Shown here one piece after another: positions 15,074 through 23,964 of a stretch of 46,261 nucleotides of DNA. The stretch's first letter is position 1. Every line of letters starts with the position of its first letter. The translations under genes and the position numbers were made by a program. The stretch spans positions 1-46,261 of the forward strand of contig SVBX01000025.1 in NCBI GenBank assembly GCA_015058655.1. Direction: 5' to 3'. The stretch is from Pseudoselenomonas ruminantium (GTDB lineage Bacteria; Bacillota; Negativicutes; Selenomonadales; Selenomonadaceae). The notes under the pieces were generated by a model. It saw nothing but the letters and a program-made list of their open reading frames with translations. It searched no databases and was not told the origin of the DNA.

Positions 15074-16390
15074 TCACTTCATCAACACAGCCCCGGTCTT
15101 CTTTTCAGCTATGCGTCTTTCCAGCAGCTCATAACCCTCCAGCATCTTGGGCACCGTAACCCCCAGTATGCAGTGGGCCCTCCCCTCCTTGTTGGCGCAG
15201 CCGGTGCCGTTTATCAACCTGCACCTCTCATCCGCAGGCTCCGGCGGCAACAGCACCACCGAAGGTACCTCATAAGGCTGGAAGCGCACCGGGCAGGACA
15301 TGGGAAAAAACCCTAGGGAAGCAGGATAAGGGAACACTGTCAGGATGGGCACCTTCATAGCCGAAGCCATATGCATCAGCCCCGTATCGCTGCCTATATA
15401 CTTCTGGCAGAGGGAAAGCACCGCCAGGGACATGCGGAAGGGCAGCTTGCCCGCCAAGCAAATAGCACGCCCTGGGAAAGCGTCCGAAAGCAGCTGTGCC
15501 TTGTCCTTGTCATCAGGTCCGCCCAGCACTGCCAGCGAGGTGCCTGGCTCCCTGCGCAGGATTTCCTCCAGCAGCTCGCGGAACCTCTCCACCGGCCACT
15601 GCTTGAAGCTCTCGCTGGCCCCGGGCATAATGGCATAAATCCGCTCACAGCCCTCCCTTTCCTTCAAGGGCGCCAGCAGTTTCACCGCTGCCTCCCCCTC
15701 AGTATTCAGGAACCAGGCCTCCAGATGCCTGTCTGCAATGGGCAGTCTCAGCATATACTCCAGCATGAAAAGGTTCCTGTCCACATCACTCTCAATCTTG
15801 CTCTGCAGGGGAACGGGCAAAGTAAGCATAACATCCCAGCCGATACGGGCAATCTTGCCCCCGCCCATGGGACGGTCCTGGGTATAGGCAATCCTTTCCC
15901 TGGCCCCCGAAAGATACATTAGAATGACATCTGCCGACCTGATGCCCAGCCTGCCCGAAAATGCCATATCAAAATGATGGGACAGCAGATGCTCCGCTGC
16001 CAATGCCCCCAGCTTGCCAAGCACCTCCCATATGGATTCCTGCTTGAAAGTCATCTCATTGACAATGATATTGTCAATATAAGGACAGCAGCGGGCAATC
16101 TCATCATTTCGCTTGGAAGCAAACAATGTGATGTGGGCCTTGGGGTAAATGCGACGCAACTCCCTCATAAAAGGCGAATTAAGCACAAAATCTCCCGCCG
16201 CATCATCCCGAAGCACCAAGATGCGTTGCACTTCCCTGGGACCTTTGCGTCGCCTGTAGCCATACCTCTCAAACAAAGGTTCCAGGGTTTCTACCAAATC
16301 CTTGGCAACGAATACCTTGTCCTCTTTGTGAGCCTCTTGATATCCACGCACGGCAGAAAGAATATTTTGCCGTTCCTCAGTCACATTCAT
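15074..16390 (-). CDS. GT9 heptosyltransferase-like glycosyltransferase
   Basis: 438 residues from the ATG at 16390 (MNVTEERQN). The open frame extends 33 bases further to a TTG, but those codons come from element A copy 3 and are not part of the gene. GT9 features: RILVLRDDAAGDFVLNSPFM near 55, IYPKAHITLFASKRNDEIA, YAIMPGASESFKQWPVERFR, LGGPDDKDKAQLL, and GSDTGLMHMASAMKVPILTV near 340, the ADP-sugar binding part. These enzymes add heptose or related sugars to LPS core or other acceptors at the inner face of the membrane. An unusual Cys-bearing tail (CRLINGTGCANKEGRAHC) resembles that seen in other GT9 proteins. The ribosome site AAGGG is close to the ATG. It precedes the phosphohexomutase by 53 bases. 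Confidence 0.85.
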   Translation of the reverse strand: MNVTEERQNILSAVRGYQEAHKEDKVFVAKDLVETLEPLFERYGYRRRKGPREVQRILVLRDDAAGDFVLNSPFMRELRRIYPKAHITLFASKRNDEIARCCPYIDNIIVNEMTFKQESIWEVLGKLGALAAEHLLSHHFDMAFSGRLGIRSADVILMYLSGARERIAYTQDRPMGGGKIARIGWDVMLTLPVPLQSKIESDVDRNLFMLEYMLRLPIADRHLEAWFLNTEGEAAVKLLAPLKEREGCERIYAIMPGASESFKQWPVERFRELLEEILRREPGTSLAVLGGPDDKDKAQLLSDAFPGRAICLAGKLPFRMSLAVLSLCQKYIGSDTGLMHMASAMKVPILTVFPYPASLGFFPMSCPVRFQPYEVPSVVLLPPEPADERCRLINGTGCANKEGRAHCILGVTVPKMLEGYELLERRIAEKKTGAVLMK

Positions 16391-16410
16391 CACCCTTGGC
16401 CTTTTTATAA

Positions 16411-16540
16411 CACCATTGTTCAAATTTTGCCGTAGGCAAAATCTTCCAATTGGTGTTTCAACGAGGCGGGAGATATGTGCTCACCGCCTGTTATGATATT
16501 CGCCACCCCCACCTATAGAGGGGGGACATCTTCTTCCGAG
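16411..16540. mobile_element. Miniature element A, copy 3 (130 bp)
   Basis: Core between TTATAA at 16405-16410 and 16541-16546. Its left part is almost identical to copy 1 (CACCATTGTTCAAATTTTGC, the GTAGGCAAAATC loop, CCAATTGGTGTTTCAACGAG) and its right part to copy 2, with two bases missing in the last stem-loop. It lies between two glycosyltransferase genes, directly after one stop codon and just upstream of the next ribosome site. Confidence 0.9.
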
Positions 16541-16548
16541 TTATAAAC

Positions 16549-17766
16549 TCACTTCATTGCACCGTAAATCATATTGAGCTGCTGCCTGATGCAGTCCTTC
16601 AGGTCATAGCGCTCCAGTATGGTCTCACGGGCCGCCTTGCCCAGTCTGGCCCGCAGCTCAGGATTCTCCAATGCCTCTTCAATTCTGGCAGCAATATGCT
16701 CAGGGTGGACGAAATTCACCAAGAGACCGTTCACCCCATCCTCCACAGCCTCCTGCACCGGCGGCGTAGCGGAAGTCACCAGGCAGCAGCCTGCCGCCAT
16801 GCTCTCCAAACAGGACCAGGAAAGGATAAAAGGACGGGTGAGATAAACATGAACAGTAGAAGCCTGCAGCAGCATCAGATACTCCTCACGCTTCAGATGG
16901 CCCACGAAATGTACCCTGCTGGTATCATAGCCCCCTTTTTCTTCCTCCACCTGTTTCCAGGTCTTTTCCTCGGAATACTGTGGACCGTAGCAGGCCCTGT
17001 CAGACCCGGCTATAACCACATGGCACTTGGGCCGGCGCTTCAAGAGGAGACGGATGGACTCCATGAACTGGGGGAATCCCCGATAGGGCTCAAAGCCACG
17101 GGAAAGGTAAGTGACCAGCTCCTCGCAGTCAGACAGATCCAGCTTCTGCTCAGGCAGTACAAACTTCACGCCCTCCCTGGGACGATAATAATCCGTTTCT
17201 ACCCCCTCATGGATGACCTTCATGCTGTCCCTGTACTCCACAGGGAACTGGGCCCGCTGCCACTGGGTAGGCGTATAGCGCACATCGCAGACCTGCAGGT
17301 TCAGCAGGTGATGGGCATTTGTGGTGCGGATGCGGCACTTGTCATCGATTGTCACTTCTTCCCCTGGGAAATAACCCACATCGCTCCCCACAGAATTATA
17401 GTACCACTCGAAATAGCCGATGAGGGGCACCTTGGGCAGGATATCCTTCACATAGAGGGTAGAACCCCAGCCCGTATGTCCCACCACCACATCAGGCACG
17501 AAATTGGCCTGCTTCTGCAGCTGGACGATGCCCTTCAGCACAGCCTGTCCCTCCAGGACAGCCTCTTCTCCCAGCTTCAGATAGTGATGCACTCCCTTGG
17601 TTGCCTTGCGGGGCTTCTTGTACATGGCAGTCTCCACCCCGGGCAGCTGGGAACCGTTATGGTCCTTGGAAAGATACATCACCCTGTGACGGCCCGTAGC
17701 CCCAAGATAACGGGCCAGCTGCAGGAACTGCCCCGGGAAATTCGGATGCAAAAACAAAAAATTCAT
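16549..17766 (-). CDS. GT4 glycosyltransferase
   Basis: 405 residues. It begins MNFLFLHPNFPGQFLQLARY, the N-terminal fold of a GT4 subgroup in which FPGQF follows the first strand. The C-terminal donor domain has LVTYLSRGFEPYRGFPQFME near 215, HVVIAGSDRACYG, VHFVGHLKREEYLMLLQAST, and the E-x7-E type stretch SWSCLESMAAGCCLVTSATP near 345. It transfers a sugar from a nucleotide donor to a growing glycan in the cytoplasm; the sugar is not known. ATG at 17766. It lies 21 bases after the second secretion ABC transporter, suggesting co-transcription with type I secretion, and ends eight bases before element A copy 3. Confidence 0.85.
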   Translation of the reverse strand: MNFLFLHPNFPGQFLQLARYLGATGRHRVMYLSKDHNGSQLPGVETAMYKKPRKATKGVHHYLKLGEEAVLEGQAVLKGIVQLQKQANFVPDVVVGHTGWGSTLYVKDILPKVPLIGYFEWYYNSVGSDVGYFPGEEVTIDDKCRIRTTNAHHLLNLQVCDVRYTPTQWQRAQFPVEYRDSMKVIHEGVETDYYRPREGVKFVLPEQKLDLSDCEELVTYLSRGFEPYRGFPQFMESIRLLLKRRPKCHVVIAGSDRACYGPQYSEEKTWKQVEEEKGGYDTSRVHFVGHLKREEYLMLLQASTVHVYLTRPFILSWSCLESMAAGCCLVTSATPPVQEAVEDGVNGLLVNFVHPEHIAARIEEALENPELRARLGKAARETILERYDLKDCIRQQLNMIYGAMK

Positions 17767-17787
17767 ACCTTACTCCTTCAACACGCC

Positions 17788-19917
17788 TTACTCCTGTGAA
17801 GCATACAAATGGTAGTAATAGCCCTTCCTGGCCATCAGCTGGTCATGGCTGCCCACCTCCATGATGCGGCCGTGATCCATGGCGATGATGGCATCGCAAT
17901 TCTTGATGGTGGAGAGCCTGTGGGCTATCATCAGGGTAGTGCGGCCCTTGGCAATCTGGTCCATATTCTTCAGAATCTGCATCTCCGACTCCGTATCCAG
18001 AGCCGAAGTAGCCTCATCGAAAATCAGTATCTTTGGGTCAAGCAGCAGGGCGCGGGCAATAGAAACCCTCTGCCGCTGCCCGCCGGAAAGCAGGCTGCCC
18101 CGCTCTCCCACAAAAGTATCATACTTCTGGGGCATCTCCTGGATGAAATCATCTGCCCCTGACAGCTTCGCCGCCCGGAATATTTCCTCATCCGTAGCAT
18201 TTGGCATAGCGATGGCGATATTCTCCTTGATAGTGCCGGCGAAGAGGAAATTCTCCTGCAGCACGATGCCGATCTGGCGGCGCAGCCAGGCAGTCTCCAC
18301 CTGGGCTATATCCACCCCGTCCACCATGACGCGGCCGCTGTCAGGCACATAAAGCCTCTGTATCAGCCTTGCCAGAGTAGACTTGCCGGAGCCTGAACGG
18401 CCCACAATGCCCACCTTGGCCCCTGCGCCGATGCGTATGGAAATATCCGACAGGATATTCTTGCCATCAGCCTTGTAGCGGAAGTTCACCTTGTCAAAGA
18501 CAATATCTCCCCTGAGGCCCGAAAGGGTCGTGCGGTTCGGATCAAAGGCAGGCTCGCTGCTCTCGTCCATGATATCTCCCAGACGGGTCATAGACACCCT
18601 TATCTGCTGGAAATACTGCCACATATTCACCAAGCGCAGCACAGGCGCGATGACCTGCCCTGCCAGCATCTGGAAAGCAATGAGCTGACCCACGGAAAGG
18701 TCATTGGCCATGACCACCGAGGCGCCAATCCAGAGAATAGCCAGATTGAAAGCCATCTGCAGGAAAAGACCGATGCTGCCTGCCACATTGGCAAGATTCA
18801 GCACCGAAAGGGCACTCTTCAGATAACGGGCCAGGATTTCCTCATAGCGGCCCACGAAGGTCTGCTCCACCCCCATGGTCTTCACCGTACGTATGCCCGT
18901 GATAGTCTCGATATTGAAAGAATTGTTCTCCGCCGAAAGCAGGAATCTCTCATTGATACGCTTCTTATAAATAGGCGCAACAATAGCATTGAGCACAATA
19001 TATATGGGTATGGTTACCCAGACAATATAACTGAGCACATTGGAATAGAGGAACATGACGATGAGATAGATGACGGCAAAAACCACATCCAGCACCAGCG
19101 TCAGCGCCGTGCCCGTAAGAAAACCGCGGATAGTCTCCAGCTCACCCATGCGGGAAACAATATCCCCCACCTGCCACTTATCAAAGTACTTGGCGGGCAG
19201 CTCCGACACCTTGCGGAAAAGATGTGCCGACAGCGTCACATCTATCTTGTTGGTCGTGTTGATGAAAAGATACGACCTCAGCGCCAGCATCCACTGCTGG
19301 AACAGCGCCACCATGATCATGCCCCCCAGGAGCACATCCATGGTAGAGACACTGTGATGTACCAGCACCCGGTCAATGATAGTCTGGGTAAACAGCGGCG
19401 TCAAGAGTCCGAAAATCTGCAATATCAGGGAGATGAAAAGCACCTTCAGCAGGAACCCCTTGTACTTTGCCACCACGGGGATAAACCAGCCAAAGCCGAA
19501 GCGCTCCACCTTGTCCAGTGCCTTTTTCATCTGGAACCGCTTGGTGAAGAGGATGGCCTCCTTGCTCCACTTCTCCCGGAAGAAATCCCTCTTCACCACC
19601 AGCAGCTGCTCCCCAGCTTTCATGCGGGGGTCAAAGAGCACCACGCCATCCTCATCAATGCGATTGACCAGCACATAACCGCCGTCCACCATCCGGCAGA
19701 TAAGGGGCCGGGGCATCTTTTCGAGCCACTTGAAACTCATCTGCTCATAAGCCCTTGCCTTCAGTCCCAGTTCCTTGGCAGCTTTCAAAAGCCCCGTAGT
19801 ATCCACAGGCTTTGCATCTGTGATATACGCACGGGAAATCTGGGAATAATCCGCCGGGATGGAAAAGCGGGCAGCTACCTGCACCAGGCAACCCAGGGCA
19901 GAATCTATTCTAGACAT
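17788..19917 (-). CDS. Type I secretion ABC transporter (HlyB-like), second copy
   Basis: 709 residues. Residues 1-130 are a C39-peptidase-like domain: it aligns with that of HlyB but the catalytic Cys and His positions are replaced, so it should bind the substrate rather than cleave it. Six membrane segments lie at about 155-430. The nucleotide-binding domain has Walker A GRSGSGKST near 500, Q-loop LQENFLFAG, signature LSGGQRQR, Walker B ILIFDEATSALD and the H-loop in MIAHRLS, all intact. It uses ATP to drive an unfolded protein from cytoplasm to outside through an adaptor and an outer-membrane channel. ATG at 19917 with AAGGAG 11 bases upstream. It is separated by 24 bases from the HlyD-like gene. 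The TolC-type channel is not in the window. Confidence 0.92.
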   Translation of the reverse strand: MSRIDSALGCLVQVAARFSIPADYSQISRAYITDAKPVDTTGLLKAAKELGLKARAYEQMSFKWLEKMPRPLICRMVDGGYVLVNRIDEDGVVLFDPRMKAGEQLLVVKRDFFREKWSKEAILFTKRFQMKKALDKVERFGFGWFIPVVAKYKGFLLKVLFISLILQIFGLLTPLFTQTIIDRVLVHHSVSTMDVLLGGMIMVALFQQWMLALRSYLFINTTNKIDVTLSAHLFRKVSELPAKYFDKWQVGDIVSRMGELETIRGFLTGTALTLVLDVVFAVIYLIVMFLYSNVLSYIVWVTIPIYIVLNAIVAPIYKKRINERFLLSAENNSFNIETITGIRTVKTMGVEQTFVGRYEEILARYLKSALSVLNLANVAGSIGLFLQMAFNLAILWIGASVVMANDLSVGQLIAFQMLAGQVIAPVLRLVNMWQYFQQIRVSMTRLGDIMDESSEPAFDPNRTTLSGLRGDIVFDKVNFRYKADGKNILSDISIRIGAGAKVGIVGRSGSGKSTLARLIQRLYVPDSGRVMVDGVDIAQVETAWLRRQIGIVLQENFLFAGTIKENIAIAMPNATDEEIFRAAKLSGADDFIQEMPQKYDTFVGERGSLLSGGQRQRVSIARALLLDPKILIFDEATSALDTESEMQILKNMDQIAKGRTTLMIAHRLSTIKNCDAIIAMDHGRIMEVGSHDQLMARKGYYYHLYASQE

Positions 19918-19941
19918 CTATAACTTATCTCCTTTTTCAGA

Positions 19942-21291
19942 TCATCTTTCCCTGAGAGCTTCATCCTTGTACTGGCGGAAAGGATCAAGGAAGAAATCAA
20001 TGATGCGCTTCTTCTTGATTTTTATTTCAGCAGTTACCTCCATGCCAGGGGAAAGGTCTATACCGCTGGCATCCCCCTCCAGGGAAAGAGTCAGGCGGTA
20101 AGTTCCGTTCCTCTCCTTGTTGCTGTCATCCTGCACCACATCAGGGCTTATTTCAGCCACCTCGGCATTCACCATACCGAACTTCTGGAAGTTGAAAGTA
20201 GTAACCTTTACCTCTGCTTCCTGTCCCACCTGTATGAAGCCTATATCCTTGTTGTCAGCATACGCTTCGATCTCAAGAGTAGCATCCTCCGGCACAATCA
20301 TCATCAGACCCTGTCCCTCAGACACCACGCCGCCCACAGTATGGACAGCGAGCTGATTTACACGCCCGGACACAGGAGCCGTGATTTCGGACTGCACATT
20401 AGTCTCGTTGGCCTTGGTCAGTTCCTCCTGATAGGCATTGAGCTGGCGCTTGGCCTCCACCAGCTGGGTCATAGTCTCCTGTCGGTAAGCACTATCCGTG
20501 GTAGCCTGATTATCCATGGCCTCCGCCAGCTTGGCCTGCTCCTTCTGGATCTCCTGATCCATGGCCTCTGCAGACTTCTGGTACTCCACGCGCCTTGCCC
20601 TGCCTTCCAACAGCTGGAAATAAGAAACGGCGCTCTCTTTGAACAGCATCTCCAGACGCTGCTCCTTCTCCAGAGCCACTTCATACAGGGAAATATACTT
20701 CTGCTGCTGCGCCTGGGCCGACTCGATAGCCGCCCGCTCCTGGGCGATAGCTGCTGCATTCTTCTCCTGGTCTGCCATCAGCTTGGCCCGGCGGCTGTTA
20801 TAAAGAGCCGTCTGGGCGCTGATGTCCTTCTGGTCCAGATCCCCGTCCTTGTTGTCAGGCGGCAGGAACGGCTCGTCATTCATCTCAGCCTGCAGGCGCT
20901 CCACCGTCATCTTGTAATACGCCACCTGCTTCTTCAGCTGGTCCACATCAGCCTGGGTCTTGGTAGTATCCAGCACCACCAGAGTCTGTCCGGCCTGCAC
21001 ATAATCGCCTTCCCTGACCAGCAGATCCTTGATGGCTCCCTTATTCTGTGACTGTACAACCTTCACATTGCCTGTTGGGATGACATGGCCTCTGGCCACA
21101 GCCACCTCATCCACCTCGCCTACAAAAGCCCAGATGGCCCCTGCAATAAGCAGCGCCACAATGGTCCAGAGCACCAGCCGGCCCACAGGCGAGGGAGGAG
21201 TCTCCGTCACCTCAAGGATAGACGGCAGGAATTCCGTCTCAGTACCGTCCTTATCTCCTTCTATGAATCTATGATATAGCTTTTTCCACAT
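19942..21291 (-). CDS. HlyD-family periplasmic adaptor
   Basis: 449 residues from the ATG at 21291 (MWKKLYHRF), chosen because GAGG lies eight bases upstream and a longer frame would overlap the preceding gene. One membrane segment near residues 37-56 (LVLWTIVALLIAGAIWAFVG), then HlyD family features: VARGHVIPTGNVKVVQSQNK and DLLVREGDYVQAGQTLVVLD for the lipoyl half, a long coiled coil of about 190 residues (110-300), and the second lipoyl and beta-barrel part SEITAPVSGRVNQLAVHTVG. The ending VTAEIKIKKKRIIDFFLDPF with the final R/E-rich tail is typical. It bridges the inner-membrane ABC transporter and the outer-membrane channel. It lies between two ABC transporter genes. Confidence 0.93.
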   Translation of the reverse strand: MWKKLYHRFIEGDKDGTETEFLPSILEVTETPPSPVGRLVLWTIVALLIAGAIWAFVGEVDEVAVARGHVIPTGNVKVVQSQNKGAIKDLLVREGDYVQAGQTLVVLDTTKTQADVDQLKKQVAYYKMTVERLQAEMNDEPFLPPDNKDGDLDQKDISAQTALYNSRRAKLMADQEKNAAAIAQERAAIESAQAQQQKYISLYEVALEKEQRLEMLFKESAVSYFQLLEGRARRVEYQKSAEAMDQEIQKEQAKLAEAMDNQATTDSAYRQETMTQLVEAKRQLNAYQEELTKANETNVQSEITAPVSGRVNQLAVHTVGGVVSEGQGLMMIVPEDATLEIEAYADNKDIGFIQVGQEAEVKVTTFNFQKFGMVNAEVAEISPDVVQDDSNKERNGTYRLTLSLEGDASGIDLSPGMEVTAEIKIKKKRIIDFFLDPFRQYKDEALRER

Positions 21292-21301
21292 AAAAAGTAC
21301 C

Positions 21302-23431
21302 TCATTCCACCGATTGCTGCGCGTGCAGCTTGCTGTAGATGCCGCCTGCCGCCAGGAGTTCTGCAGGAGTACCCTCCTCGGCGATATGCCCGTGATCCAT
21401 GACAATGATACGATCGCAATGCTCCACCGTCACCAGACGATGGGCGATTATGATCATCGTCCTGTCACCTGCTATCCTCTCAATATTGCCCATCACCAGA
21501 CGCTCAGACTCATAATCCAGCGCTGACGTAGCCTCATCAAAGATCAGGATGCGTGGATTCGTCAGCAGAGCCCTGGCAATCGCAATGCGCTGCCGCTGTC
21601 CGCCCGAAAGGGAAGCACCGCGCTCTCCCACCTTGGTATCATATCCCTCATCCATTTCCAGGATAAAATCATGTGCACCGGCCAGCTTTGCTGCCTCCAT
21701 GACTTTCTCCATGGGAGCCGCGGGCTTGCCTGCGGCAATATTATCTCTTATAGAGCCGTCAAAAAGATAATTATCCTGCATGACCACCCCCATCTGGCGG
21801 CGCAGCCACGGATAATCGGCATTCCTCAAATCAGTACCGTCCACAGAAACAGTACCCGCATCAGGCAGATATATCTTCTCCAGAATGCCCGCCAGCGTCG
21901 ATTTGCCGGAGCCGGAGCGGCCTACAATGCCTATTTTCTCCCCCGCTTTGATAGAAAAACTCACATTATCAAGCGCAGGAGGCAAATCAAGCCTGTAACG
22001 GAAAGTCACCTCACTGACCTCAATATCCCCCCTGATGACCAACAGTCCTGCAGGCGATGGCCTCAGCACCGGCTCAATGCGAGAATGGAGGATATCCCCC
22101 AGCCTGTCAAGCGCCAGAAAAGACTGCTGCACCTGGGGCCACATGGTCAAAAGCTTCGTCAGCGGCGACACCGCCTGAGCTGAGAGCATCTGGAAAGCAA
22201 TCAGCTGTCCCAGCGTAAACTCGCCATTCATCACCATATATCCGCCCACCCAGAGAATCACCAACGTAGAAACCATCTGGATAGCGCCGTTGCCACCATT
22301 GATCAGCAGGTTGAAAGCCGCCGTATCGAAATTCGCCTGCACGAAGCGGCAGACATGATTCTCCCAGCGCTTCAGGAACTGAGGCTCAATAGCCAGCGCC
22401 TTCACGGTCTGCATGCCAGTCACAGCCTCTACCAGAAACGACTGCCGGGCAGCGCCTGCGCGCCATACCTGTTCGATCTTCTTCTGATAAATCGGCAACG
22501 CCACAAAAGTCTGCAAAGCATACAAAGGAACGATGACCAGGGAAATCAGGGTCAGGCTAACGCTGTAATAAAGCATGAGAGCTATGAAAACCACTGAGAA
22601 GATTGCATCAAGGATAGTTGTAAGGGTCGTACCCGTCAAAAACTGTCTGATGCTTCCCATAGAGCCTATCCTCATCAGTGTATCGCCCACCCGCCGATGC
22701 TCATAATAAGGCACCGGCAAAGAAATAATATGGCGGAACAGCCTGGTATTGAGGATAGCATCCAACTTGGTGGTAGTCTGGTTCAGCAGATGCGTACGAA
22801 TACCTGAAAGCCCCGCCTGCACGAAGGCAAACACCAGCATGGACACCCCCAACACCGTCAGGGTGGAAATGCCGTCATTGCCGATGACCTTGTCAATCAC
22901 CACCTGGGTAAAAAGTGGCATCATGATGCCCATAGCCTGCAGGAAAGCCGAGGCCACGAATATCTCGGTAAAAATCTGCTTGTAATGAAGGATAACCTGA
23001 TAGAACCACTCCAGATTGTACTTGCGCCTGAACTCCGCCCAGGTCATCATGGGGCTGATAGTCATCAGTTCCCCTGTCCAGACCTCCAGGAACTGCTTGG
23101 TAGGCATAGCCACAGGCCGATCCCTGTTCACATCGATGAAGAGCACCGTCTCATCATTGTGGAGCCCCAGCATCACATAACTGCCGTTCTTCATGCGAAC
23201 AATGGCAGGAGCAGGGACCTCCCGCAGCTCATCTGCGCCGGGCTTCAGGAGCACCGTCCGGAACTTCATCTTCTTGGCGAGCTTCCTCAGATCCTCCCAA
23301 GTGATGCGCTCGTCACTCAGCTCCCCATGCGCCCCTGCCAGGCTGCCTTCTTTCAAATTGCGTCCGAAATTGTAGACGGACTTTTCCAAAGCTCCCAGCG
23401 CCGTATACCGGGATGCTGTTTTATCTGCCAT
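21302..23431 (-). CDS. Type I secretion ABC transporter (HlyB-like), first copy
   Basis: 709 residues from the ATG at 23431 (MADKTASRY), which has AAGGAG upstream; the longer frame to 23527 adds no conserved sequence. Residues 1-135 are a degenerate C39-like domain without catalytic Cys. Membrane segments lie at about 155-430, and the ATPase domain follows: GRSGSGKSTLAG near 500, MQDNYLFDG, LSGGQRQRIAIARAL, ILIFDEATSALD and IIAHRLVT, all consensus. Same length and layout as the gene at 17788-19917 but clearly diverged. It is first in an ABC / adaptor / ABC operon. A possible -10 box TATAAT sits at 23466-23471 without a good -35 box. The RTX-like protein at 25867-28908 is the most likely substrate. 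Confidence 0.92.
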   Translation of the reverse strand: MADKTASRYTALGALEKSVYNFGRNLKEGSLAGAHGELSDERITWEDLRKLAKKMKFRTVLLKPGADELREVPAPAIVRMKNGSYVMLGLHNDETVLFIDVNRDRPVAMPTKQFLEVWTGELMTISPMMTWAEFRRKYNLEWFYQVILHYKQIFTEIFVASAFLQAMGIMMPLFTQVVIDKVIGNDGISTLTVLGVSMLVFAFVQAGLSGIRTHLLNQTTTKLDAILNTRLFRHIISLPVPYYEHRRVGDTLMRIGSMGSIRQFLTGTTLTTILDAIFSVVFIALMLYYSVSLTLISLVIVPLYALQTFVALPIYQKKIEQVWRAGAARQSFLVEAVTGMQTVKALAIEPQFLKRWENHVCRFVQANFDTAAFNLLINGGNGAIQMVSTLVILWVGGYMVMNGEFTLGQLIAFQMLSAQAVSPLTKLLTMWPQVQQSFLALDRLGDILHSRIEPVLRPSPAGLLVIRGDIEVSEVTFRYRLDLPPALDNVSFSIKAGEKIGIVGRSGSGKSTLAGILEKIYLPDAGTVSVDGTDLRNADYPWLRRQMGVVMQDNYLFDGSIRDNIAAGKPAAPMEKVMEAAKLAGAHDFILEMDEGYDTKVGERGASLSGGQRQRIAIARALLTNPRILIFDEATSALDYESERLVMGNIERIAGDRTMIIIAHRLVTVEHCDRIIVMDHGHIAEEGTPAELLAAGGIYSKLHAQQSVE

Positions 23432-23512
23432 AGAATACTCCTTCTTATCATAAACACACCCTACTATTATAACGCCATACCATAAGTTTTTCCATAGTAA
23501 ACTTACTGGACA

Positions 23513-23756
23513 CCAGGTGCGTTTCATAAATTGGGCTGCATGTCAAAATGCCTTCCCCTTGAGGGGAAGGTGCCCCGTTAGGGGCGGATGAGGTGGAGCA
23601 TTCCCTCGTTTATCTACCTTATCTTGTTCATTCGCACCTCATCCGTCAGCCTTCGGCTGCCACCTGTCCCGGGTGTCCACCGGACACCCGCGGCTTCGCC
23701 GCCCCCTCAAGGGGAAGGCTTTGTGGTCGCCTACATATTTTATGAAACACTCCTGT
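23513..23756. mobile_element. MITE-like element D (244 bp) with a core shared with element B
   Basis: Imperfect ends CCAGGTGCGTTTCATAAA and the complement of TTTATGAAACACTCCTGT, flanked by an 8-bp direct repeat ACTGGACA (23505-23512, 23757-23764). The inside (23550-23720) is the element B core in opposite orientation but without element B ends. It carries a 38-base insertion containing CGGGTGTCC-ACC-GGACACCCG. Confidence 0.65.
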
Positions 23757-23759
23757 ACT

Positions 23760-23842
23760 GGACACCTAACGGTGTCCACACGCCCTCACATAGAACTTAG
23801 CGTTCATCTGCGCCCTAACGGGCTTGATTCACTGAGTTCTAT
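23760..23842. repeat. Two intergenic palindromes
   Basis: GGACACC-TAAC-GGTGTCC (23760-23777), and ATAGAACT (23790-23797) paired with AGTTCTAT (23835-23842) around GCCC-TAAC-GGGC. No coding potential seen in 23757-23902; these may be further relics of small elements. Confidence 0.5.
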
Positions 23843-23902
23843 AGTAAAAAAGCAAACCACATCCTCCCTCTCAGGCAAAACATCCCAATTGACGGCTCCG
23901 AC

Positions 23903-23938
23903 ACAAAAAGCCGGGCCTGCATTACACATAACCCGGCT
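23903..23938 (-). terminator. Terminator after the TOPRIM gene
   Basis: Minus strand AGCCGGG ... CCCGGCT followed by TTTTTG, 27 bases after the stop at 23965. It separates the ATPase/TOPRIM pair from the secretion operon. Confidence 0.8.
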
Positions 23939-23964
23939 CAGGCTGAATATCCGTCACTACAATG

